A stretch of DNA of 64,000 bases from Flagellimonas_A sp039592695 (GTDB lineage Bacteria; Bacteroidota; Bacteroidia; Flavobacteriales; Flavobacteriaceae), in the NCBI RefSeq assembly GCF_039592695.1, contig NZ_JBBUTK010000001.1:620001-684000 (forward strand). Direction: 5' to 3'. A program made the position numbers and the translations under genes. Position 1 is the stretch's first letter. The number at the start of each line of letters is the position of its first letter. This document shows, in pieces, positions 58,406 to 64,000 of this stretch. The notes below the pieces were generated by a model. It was not told the origin of the DNA. It saw only the letters and a program-made list of their open reading frames with translations, and searched no databases.

Positions 58406-60619
58406 TCAGATTCCTTGCAAAATGTCATTGAAGGTTTTACTTGGGCGCATGGCACTTGAAATCTTTGTAGGGTCGGGCAAGTAATACCCGCCTATATCGA
58501 CTGCTCCCCCTTGGGCATTGAGCAGCTCTTGGTTGATTATGGACTCGTTTTGCTTTAGTGCCTCAGAAACTGTTTTGAATTTTTCTCCTAAGCCAGCATC
58601 AGCTTCTTGATTGGCCAAAGCTTCGGCCCAATAGCATGCCAGATAAAAATGACTCCCGCGGGTATCCAATTCATTGACCTTTCTGGAAGGTGATTTGTCG
58701 TTCTCCAAGAATTTTTCAGTGGCCGCATCCAATGCATCAGCCAAAAGTGATGCCTTTTTGTTGTCATATTTTTCACCGAAAAATTCTAAAGAAACCGCTA
58801 ATGCCATAAATTCTCCCAAAGAATCCCATCGCAAATGGCCTTCTTCCAAAAACTGCTCCACATGTTTTGGAGCCGAACCTCCTGCGCCAGTTTCAAACAG
58901 TCCACCGCCGTTCATAAGGGGGACTATGGACAACATTTTTGCACTGGTACCCACCTCAAGAATCGGAAAAAGGTCGGTGAGGTAATCTCTCAGCACATTG
59001 CCGGAAACAGAAATGGTGTCTTTGCCCTCTTTGATGCGTTTCAGCGTAAATTTTGTGGCATCGACAGGGGAAAGGATTCTGATATCCAACCCATTGGTGT
59101 CATGGTCTTTAAGATATTCGTTCACTTTTTTTATCAATTCGGCATCATGGGCACGGTTTTTATCGAGCCAAAACACAGCTGGTGTATTTGTCGCTCTTGC
59201 CCTTGATACCGCCAATTTGACCCAATCTTGTATCGGGGCGTCCTTCACTTGGCACATGCGCCAAATATCACCTGTATGCACTTGGTGCTCTAGCAAAACT
59301 TGTCCTGTGGTTGTGACCACCTGAACAATACCGTCTTGCGCTATTTCAAAAGTCTTGTCATGGGATCCGTATTCTTCGGCTTTCTGCGCCATTAGACCGA
59401 CATTGGGCACAGTACCCATGGTTCTGGGGTCAAAGGCTCCGTGTTCTTTACAAAAATCAATGGTCGCTTGGTAAACTCCTGCATAGCTGCTATCCGGAAT
59501 GATAGCCTTGGTGTCTTGTGTCTTACCCTCGGCATTCCACATCTTGCCAGAATTGCGAATCATCGCCGGCATAGAGGCGTCGATGATGATATCACTGGGA
59601 ACGTGCAGGTTGGTAATGCCCTTATCGGAATTCACCATTGCCAGATCAGCTTTGCTTTTTATAGTCTCGCGAATGCTCGCTTCAATAGCGTTGCGTTTGT
59701 CAGCATCTAGGGCCTCAAGTTTGCCAAATAGCGTTTCAAGACCATCTTTTGCATTGATGCCCAACTTGCTGAATTCTGCGTGATATTTTTCAAAAACATC
59801 ATCAAAATAGGTTTTCATGACATGGCCAAAAATGATAGGGTCAGATACTTTCATCATGGTGGCCTTCAAGTGTACAGAAAGTAACAGGCCGTTTTCGGTG
59901 GCGTCTTTGATTTCTTTTTCAAGAAAACTGACCAATGCACTTTTACTCATGACCGTAGCGTCAATGACCTCATCTTTTTGTAGTGCCACTCTTTCTTTTA
60001 AAACTTTTTTCTCACCATTGCGGCCCATCCAGATAATGCTGACATCCTCTGCTTTTTGTGTAGTCAAAGACTTTTCGTTGTTTCTAAAATCACCTGATGA
60101 CATGGTGGCCACATGGGTCTTGGAGTCAGATGACCATTCGCCCATTGAATGTGGGTTCTTTTTAACGTAATTCTTCACCGCTTTTGGGGCCCTGCGGTCA
60201 GAGTTACCTTCTCGAAGTACCGGGTTTACGGCACTGCCCTTCACTCTATCGTATCGGGCCTTGGTTTCAAACTCGTCATCATTGGAAGGCTTGTCAGGAT
60301 AATCGGGTAATGGGTACCCTTTCTTTTGCAGTTCATCGATGGCCTCTTTCAATTGAGGAACAGATGCACTGATATTGGGCAACTTGATGATGTTAGCTTC
60401 AGGTGTTTTTGCAATATTTCCGAGCTCTGCCAAATCATCAGTGACTTTGGCATCCCCCAAATATTCAGGAAATTGGGCCATGATGCGACCTGCCAATGAA
60501 ATGTCTTTGGTTTCAATGTCGATATCCGCTGTTTTAAGAAAAGATTTTACTATGGGCAAGAAAGACTGGGTAGCAAGTGCTGGGGCTTCATCAGTCTTGG
60601 TGTATAGAATTTTAGCCAT
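58406..60619 (-). CDS. icd: Isocitrate dehydrogenase (NADP+), monomeric type
   Basis: The enzyme converts isocitrate to 2-oxoglutarate in the TCA cycle and supplies NADPH. The 737-residue length and the sequence (MAKILYTKTDEAPALATQSF, VYQATIDFCKEHGAFDPRTM, LRWDSLGEFMALAVSLEFFG, SHFYLACYWAEALA) belong to the monomeric IDH class, not the 400-residue dimeric class. A TATATTTG box (60648-60641 on this strand) about 22 bp before the ATG is a good -7 element. The long gap upstream holds a terminator and a candidate RNA gene. Confidence 0.96.
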   Translation of the reverse strand: MAKILYTKTDEAPALATQSFLPIVKSFLKTADIDIETKDISLAGRIMAQFPEYLGDAKVTDDLAELGNIAKTPEANIIKLPNISASVPQLKEAIDELQKKGYPLPDYPDKPSNDDEFETKARYDRVKGSAVNPVLREGNSDRRAPKAVKNYVKKNPHSMGEWSSDSKTHVATMSSGDFRNNEKSLTTQKAEDVSIIWMGRNGEKKVLKERVALQKDEVIDATVMSKSALVSFLEKEIKDATENGLLLSVHLKATMMKVSDPIIFGHVMKTYFDDVFEKYHAEFSKLGINAKDGLETLFGKLEALDADKRNAIEASIRETIKSKADLAMVNSDKGITNLHVPSDIIIDASMPAMIRNSGKMWNAEGKTQDTKAIIPDSSYAGVYQATIDFCKEHGAFDPRTMGTVPNVGLMAQKAEEYGSHDKTFEIAQDGIVQVVTTTGQVLLEHQVHTGDIWRMCQVKDAPIQDWVKLAVSRARATNTPAVFWLDKNRAHDAELIKKVNEYLKDHDTNGLDIRILSPVDATKFTLKRIKEGKDTISVSGNVLRDYLTDLFPILEVGTSAKMLSIVPLMNGGGLFETGAGGSAPKHVEQFLEEGHLRWDSLGEFMALAVSLEFFGEKYDNKKASLLADALDAATEKFLENDKSPSRKVNELDTRGSHFYLACYWAEALANQEADAGLGEKFKTVSEALKQNESIINQELLNAQGGAVDIGGYYLPDPTKISSAMRPSKTFNDILQGI

Positions 60620-60640
60620 TTACATGTAATTTGAGCGGTG

Positions 60641-60648
60641 CAAATATA
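60641..60648 (-). promoter_or_regulatory. -7 box of icd
   Basis: On the minus strand TATATTTG matches the TAnnTTTG consensus and gives a leader of about 15 nt. No clear TTG stands at 19-20 bp; TTA at 17 bp is the closest. Confidence 0.5.
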
Positions 60649-60679
60649 CAATATAAGGCGATGTAAGCGTAGGGGATTA

Positions 60680-61068
60680 TAAAAACAAAAGCCATATCGA
60701 TGCCGAAACATTGATATGGCTTTCAGGAAAAAGTTAGTAGACTTCAATCTTATACCAAGCATAAGATTTCAACCGTGAAGTTGGTCTACAACCTTTTCAA
60801 CGTTTAATGTGAGAATTGTTCTTAATCTTTCAATTAGTCCACAAATTTCCACACTGCTTATTGTTCTAGGAATCTGTCAAATCAAAAATTTCTTTTTGAC
60901 CGCACACAAACTCCAACTTATACTCAGTGATTTGCCTGAGCTCATCACTTCGCAATATGCTTTTTGATTAGTAGTGTTACCAACTAAAAAGCGTGAACAA
61001 TACCGTAAAGAACGTCAACATTACTTAGACTTTCGAAGTTGAGACCAAAGCCTTTCTCTTCATAAATC
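60680..61068 (-). ncRNA. Candidate non-coding RNA of about 385 nt
   Basis: The 595-bp gap between icd and rplS has no plausible gene: the longest ATG-led minus-strand frames checked across it have 12-22 codons. It does have a full promoter on the minus strand, TTG (61103-61101), 19 bp, TACTTTTA (61081-61074), predicting a start near 61068. A long hairpin with a T-tract ends it: AAAGCCATATCAATG pairs with CATCGATATGGCTTT (60723-60688, one G-U), followed by TGTTTTT. Inside is another 8-bp hairpin, AATCTTAT/ATAAGATT (60768-60746). It is separated from rplS by that gene's own terminator. The marker sequences I know for tmRNA and RNase P were looked for and not found; 6S-like folding could not be judged. 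Confidence 0.4.
60688..60723 (-). terminator. Terminator-like hairpin upstream of icd
   Basis: A 15-bp stem (one G-U pair) with a 6-nt loop is followed on the minus strand by TGTTTTTATAAT. It lies 69 bp before the icd start. Since rplS has its own terminator 450 bp upstream, this one probably ends a separate transcript from the gap. Confidence 0.7.
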
Positions 61069-61166
61069 TTAGATAAAAGTAATGTAAATTAATTGTTGCA
61101 CAAGATTTTCAAACAACTAAAAATCAACAAATTATGAACTATGGTTATTAACAATTGTTCATAAAA

Positions 61167-61193
61167 AAGGCATCCGCCAATGGTGGATGCCTT
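61167..61193 (-). terminator. Terminator of rplS
   Basis: The stem AAGGCATCC..GGATGCCTT, extended by GCC/GGT, has a 3-nt loop. On the minus strand it is followed by a run of six T. It lies about 20 bp after the rplS stop codon. Confidence 0.9.
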
Positions 61194-61214
61194 AAATCTT
61201 TTTTTGGGTAGGTC

Positions 61215-61562
61215 TTATCTAACCTCTTTGATACGGGCCTTTTTACCGGTCAATCCTCTGAAATAGAAAATACGTGACCTTCTGACTTTTCCTTTTTTGT
61301 TGACCTCAATTTTTTGCAATGCAGGCATGTTGACGGGAAAAATTCTTTCGACACCAACGGTACCAGACATCTTTCTGATGGTAAAGGTTTCGGTGGCCCC
61401 GCTTCCCCTACGCTGTATTACAACGCCCCTAAAGAACTGGGTTCGCGTTTTTTCACCTTCCTTGATTTCATAATACACCGTAATGGTGTCGCCTGATGAA
61501 AATTTTGGAAATTCTTTTTTCTGTACGAATTCGTTTTCTACGAATTTCACCAATGATTCCAT
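61215..61562 (-). CDS. rplS: 50S ribosomal protein L19
   Basis: L19 sits at the subunit interface of the 50S particle. From the ATG at 61562 (MESLVKFVENEFVQKKEFPK) it has 115 residues; a GTG two codons upstream is less likely. Conserved parts are GDTITVYYEIKEGEKTRTQF, FRGVVIQRRGSGATETFTIR, GVERIFPVNMPALQKIEV and RRSRIFYFRGLTGKKARIKE. It lies downstream of trmD, as in many bacteria, with a small membrane protein gene between, but has its own promoter. Confidence 0.97.
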   Translation of the reverse strand: MESLVKFVENEFVQKKEFPKFSSGDTITVYYEIKEGEKTRTQFFRGVVIQRRGSGATETFTIRKMSGTVGVERIFPVNMPALQKIEVNKKGKVRRSRIFYFRGLTGKKARIKEVR

Positions 61563-61632
61563 TGTCACATGGTTTTTTGTTTATCAAAGTCAACGTTCAC
61601 GGCCTTCGTCAGAGGTTGATTTTAATGAGGTG

Positions 61633-61662
61633 CAAAATTAATCGTTTATTTTTAATTGGCAA
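61633..61662 (-). promoter_or_regulatory. Promoter of rplS
   Basis: On the minus strand TTG (61662-61660), 19 bp, then TAATTTTG (61640-61633) is a full consensus match. The predicted leader of about 65 nt could hold a ribosomal-protein control element, but none was recognised. Confidence 0.7.
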
Positions 61663-61672
61663 TCGGTTTTCA

Positions 61673-61978
61673 TCATTTTTTGATTTGAATGGCATATATA
61701 AGAATGCCAATAACAAAAATCAAAAGAGGAATCTGACCAATTATTTGTTGTATGCTTACGCTTTTTGCCAAATATTCTGGCCCCTTACTGGCAAAAACAA
61801 TTGGAAGTATAAAGTTTGTCAATGAGTTGATTAGCATCAAGACGCTACCTATTAGCATAAAGATTGTACCTAGCTTTCTAATTTTAACTACTAAGATACT
61901 TGAAGCTATAACCAATAATAACTGAGCAATTCCCCCTAAAATTGCTGCTACTGCAAAAACGTATTCTATATTTTCCAT
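61673..61978 (-). CDS. Small membrane protein with three or four TM helices
   Basis: The 101-residue product from the ATG at 61978 (MENIEYVFAVAAILGGIAQL) is almost all hydrophobic, with three to four membrane helices and charged turns (VVKIRKLG, SKGPEYLAKSVSIQQ, ending AIQIKK). It is not recognised. It lies 2 bp after the trmD stop, so it is probably translated from the trmD message. The rplS promoter lies just after its stop. Base composition is more AT-rich than in trmD. Confidence 0.6.
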   Translation of the reverse strand: MENIEYVFAVAAILGGIAQLLLVIASSILVVKIRKLGTIFMLIGSVLMLINSLTNFILPIVFASKGPEYLAKSVSIQQIIGQIPLLIFVIGILIYAIQIKK

Positions 61979-61980
61979 AT

Positions 61981-62655
61981 TCAATTAAATAAATCAGGTC
62001 TTTTTTCAAGTGTTCTTTTCTGGGCCTCTTGCTCACGCCAAGCTTCAATTTTTGGTGTATTTCCGCTTAACAAAATTTCAGGCACTTTCATGCCTTTGTA
62101 TTCTGACGGTCGGGTATACACCGGCGGTGCCAACAGATTGTCTTGAAAAGTATCGGTGAGTGCCGAAGTCTCATCGTTGAGTACACCAGGCAGCAACCGA
62201 ATTACGGCATCAGCCAATACCGCTGCGGCAAGTTCGCCCCCCGAGAGCACATAATCACCGATGGAAATCTCTTTGGTAATGTGCATGTCTCGAATGCGCT
62301 GGTCCACACCTTTATAATGACCGCATAAAATGATGATGTTTTGCTTCAATGACAGTTCGTTGGCCATACCTTGGTTCAAAGATGTACCGTCTGGCGTCAT
62401 ATAAATGATTTCATCGTATTCGCGTTCTGCCTTAAGTTCTGTAATGCATGTATCGATGGGCTCAACCATCAAGACCATACCGGCTCCCCCACCAAACTGG
62501 TAATCATCGACTTGCCGGTAATTTCCTTTGCCGTATTCCCGTAGATTGTGCAGATGTACTTCGACCAGCTTGTTTTCAATGGCACGCTTAAGGATGGATG
62601 CCCCAAATGGACTCTCCAACAGTTCAGGCAATACCGTTATGATATCGATTCGCAT
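61981..62655 (-). CDS. trmD: tRNA (guanine-37 N1)-methyltransferase
   Basis: TrmD makes m1G37 next to the anticodon and prevents frameshifts. From the ATG at 62655 (MRIDIITVLPELLESPFGAS) it has 224 residues. Motifs are YQFGGGAGMVLMVEPI, ILCGHYKGVDQRIRDMHITK, EISIGDYVLSGGELAAAVLA and EYKGMKVPEILLSGNTPKIE with WREQEA, all typical of the trefoil-knot fold. The upstream frame to 62748 lacks homology and is left out. Confidence 0.96.
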   Translation of the reverse strand: MRIDIITVLPELLESPFGASILKRAIENKLVEVHLHNLREYGKGNYRQVDDYQFGGGAGMVLMVEPIDTCITELKAEREYDEIIYMTPDGTSLNQGMANELSLKQNIIILCGHYKGVDQRIRDMHITKEISIGDYVLSGGELAAAVLADAVIRLLPGVLNDETSALTDTFQDNLLAPPVYTRPSEYKGMKVPEILLSGNTPKIEAWREQEAQKRTLEKRPDLFN

Positions 62656-62690
62656 CATGTTTTCGAAGATAATGCTGCAAAAATAACTTT

Positions 62691-63143
62691 TTACACCTTG
62701 TCGGAAGCTGACCAAAAATAATGTAGAAAGTCCGTGTCTTTCTTCCAACCCAGTTTTTCATACAGTTTTTGGGCCGGGTTGTCGATTGCTGTCTCAAGGG
62801 CCAATCCCTTAAAGCTTTGTTCTTTACAAAATGATTGGGCCTCCTTTAACAACAGTGCGCCAATTCCTTCATTACGACAACTTGCATCGACAAATAAATC
62901 ATTCAAGATATAGAAGGGCTGTAGGCTTACGGAAGAAAATGTTTGATAGAGTTGGGTAAATCCAACGGCATTTTCATTTTGTAAAGCCAAGAACAAAACG
63001 TTTTCTTGGTTCGAAAAACGCTCGGTCAAAAAAGCCTTTGCTTTTGGTAGATCGGATTTCTTTCCATAAAAAACGCGGTACTGGTCAAATAGCGGAACAA
63101 CTTGTTCAAGACGGTCTGTGGCAGCACGGATTATTTTGACCAT
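62691..63143 (-). CDS. GNAT-family N-acetyltransferase
   Basis: The 150-residue protein has the GNAT fold: MVKIIRAATDRLEQVVPLFD at the start, NAVGFTQLYQTFSSVSLQPF then YILNDLFVDASCRNEGIGAL LL (the acetyl-CoA loop, RNEGIG) and GLALETAIDNPAQKLYEKLG near the end. The acceptor is unknown. It lies 35 bp upstream of trmD and 11 bp downstream of the coiled-coil gene, so the three form a reverse-strand operon. Confidence 0.88.
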   Translation of the reverse strand: MVKIIRAATDRLEQVVPLFDQYRVFYGKKSDLPKAKAFLTERFSNQENVLFLALQNENAVGFTQLYQTFSSVSLQPFYILNDLFVDASCRNEGIGALLLKEAQSFCKEQSFKGLALETAIDNPAQKLYEKLGWKKDTDFLHYFWSASDKV

Positions 63144-63154
63144 CCACCCGAATT

Positions 63155-63763
63155 TTAGATGCTTTTCTTGTTCTTGTTCAGCACATCTTGCAGCTCACGG
63201 CTTATCTTTTGCTCTCGTTCAAGAGCCCTACGTCGGTGCTGTTCATACTCCTGTTCCAAATCAGCCAATGATGCCTTGGCCTGTTGGGTCAAAAAGTTAC
63301 TGTTCCTAAATTTATAGATAAAGAGCAGTAACAACAACAACAAGACAAAGACCAAAATCCACATGATCGCCTTGTAGGTATTTTTAGATATCAATGCGCC
63401 AAAAAAAGATACGCTGTCTTTTTCTTCGGTGATTGTTTTGAGGTTATCTGAAGTTTCCTGCAATTGGGATTTCAGTGAAGCAATTTCTGTTTCGTTCTTA
63501 GCGATGGTGGCTTTGAGCTCGGCAATGTTTACATTGTTCGCATTCAAAGAATCTAAAATGTTCTGTTTTAATTTTTGTAGCTCAAAAAGTTTGATCACTT
63601 CATAACGAACATTGTTCGCACGATAATTTCCCGATTTTTTTTCGAGGTATTGAAATTGGCTGCTGATGGTGCCCGAATCCAAAGAATTGGATTCTTCTTG
63701 GGCATTACTTTGAAATACAAATAGAAAAAGTGGGGCAAAAATTAGTATTCTGAGTATTCTCAT
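63155..63763 (-). CDS. Secreted/membrane coiled-coil protein next to trmD
   Basis: The 202-residue protein has a signal peptide (MRILRILIFAPLFLFVFQSNA), an acidic coiled coil (about 65-120, with regular LKATIAKNETEIASLKSQLQ), a membrane helix (about 131-150, IMWILVFVLLLLLLLFIYKF) and a second basic coiled coil inside the cell (LADLEQEYEQHRRRALEREQ). Flavobacterial relatives are sometimes labelled tRNA guanine-N1-methyltransferase because of their position beside trmD; nothing in the sequence supports that. Function unknown. Confidence 0.65.
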   Translation of the reverse strand: MRILRILIFAPLFLFVFQSNAQEESNSLDSGTISSQFQYLEKKSGNYRANNVRYEVIKLFELQKLKQNILDSLNANNVNIAELKATIAKNETEIASLKSQLQETSDNLKTITEEKDSVSFFGALISKNTYKAIMWILVFVLLLLLLLFIYKFRNSNFLTQQAKASLADLEQEYEQHRRRALEREQKISRELQDVLNKNKKSI

Positions 63764-63873
63764 GGTTTTTTATTCTTAATAAAGATTTAGAGCAAGACGA
63801 AATTAGTATGAATATTGTCAACAACAAAAGAAAATCGCTTTTTATCTAGCTCTATTTCAGTAGCTATGGAACG

Positions 63874-64000
63874 CTAATAGTAGGTATATCTTCTAACTTT
63901 TGCAATATACTTTGCCAACCGGATTACTTGATGTGAATACCCATATTCATTGTCATACCAAACATAGAGCACAATGTTTTTACCGTCGGCAGAGACTAAG
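63874..64000 (-). CDS. gap: Glyceraldehyde-3-phosphate dehydrogenase, C-terminal end (cut by window edge)
   Basis: Only the last 41 codons are present; the gene continues beyond the window. The end reads SADGKNIVLYVWYDNEYGYS then HQVIRLAKYIAKVRRYTYY and a TAG stop at 63876-63874. The WYDNEYGYS motif near the C terminus is diagnostic of GAPDH. The tail VRRYTYY resembles the longer (about 480-residue) flavobacterial GAPDH form, not the 330-residue glycolytic one; this is inference from memory. The 110-bp gap to the coiled-coil gene shows no clear element. Confidence 0.88.
   Translation of the reverse strand, partial: LVSADGKNIVLYVWYDNEYGYSHQVIRLAKYIAKVRRYTYY

Noticed and set aside
60680..61068. 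tmRNA or RNase P RNA in the icd-rplS gap
   Set aside because: No tRNA-like ends, no tag-peptide frame and no GAGGAAAGTCC-type core were found on the minus strand.

Overview
The window is a stretch of bacterial chromosome from the Bacteroidota, most likely the family Flavobacteriaceae. The signs are TonB-dependent receptors with carboxypeptidase-like N-domains, DUF4249, DUF4252 and DUF4294 proteins, promoters of the TTG-N19/20-TAnnTTTG type in place of the enterobacterial -35/-10 pair, weak Shine-Dalgarno sites, and gene pairings typical of marine flavobacteria. A Muricauda/Allomuricauda-like genus is possible, but that is inference. No rRNA, tRNA, CRISPR array, insertion sequence or prophage was recognised. 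Both ends cut genes: carB on the left and a glyceraldehyde-3-phosphate dehydrogenase gene on the right.

Layout: 0-9 kb holds the end of carB, a membrane sensor-like protein, a coupled reverse-strand operon headed by gnd, the divergent zwf-pgl genes (together the oxidative pentose phosphate pathway), a secreted unknown and an HxlR regulator. 9-17 kb holds a thioesterase, rmuC and a vitamin B12 uptake locus. In that locus a btuFCD-like ABC transporter runs leftward, and a TonB-dependent receptor runs rightward behind a cobalamin riboswitch. 17-22 kb holds an S41 protease lipoprotein, an ECF sigma factor operon with a putative anti-sigma protein and three DUF4252 proteins, and an MscS channel. 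22-34 kb is housekeeping and small-enzyme territory: purB, a sirtuin, a TrmH-type methyltransferase, a GH13 amylase lipoprotein, a DEAD-box helicase and an rdgB-type pyrophosphatase. 34-43 kb holds a SerB-SerA fusion, rlmH, a small AT-rich insert with an orphan barstar-like gene, the nadC-yihY-DUF2147-priA operon and a LytTR response regulator. 43-52 kb holds rpsF-rpsR-rplI, a large Oar-like receptor, hisS, a NUDIX hydrolase and an M42 peptidase. 52-64 kb holds a GntP permease, a DUF4249/TonB receptor/DUF4249 operon, the monomeric isocitrate dehydrogenase, a long gap that may encode a reverse-strand non-coding RNA, and the trmD/rplS neighbourhood.

The intergenic DNA is rich in small dispersed repeats, and these explain much of what lies outside genes. 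There are arrays of period 7 (three loci). There is a family built on a CCTTCCC/GGGAAGG palindrome, found mostly between convergent genes. There is a CCCGATAGCTATCGGG palindrome family, and there are CCCCTCC/GGAGGGG hairpins. Some have been put to use: copies form peripheral arms of the B12 riboswitch, and one appears to supply the -33 element of the hisS promoter. The features most worth a second look are the riboswitch, the candidate RNA at about 60.7-61.07 kb, the ECF/DUF4252 operon, the sirtuin without zinc cysteines and the orphan barstar insert. No wholly new defence or mobile system was seen.
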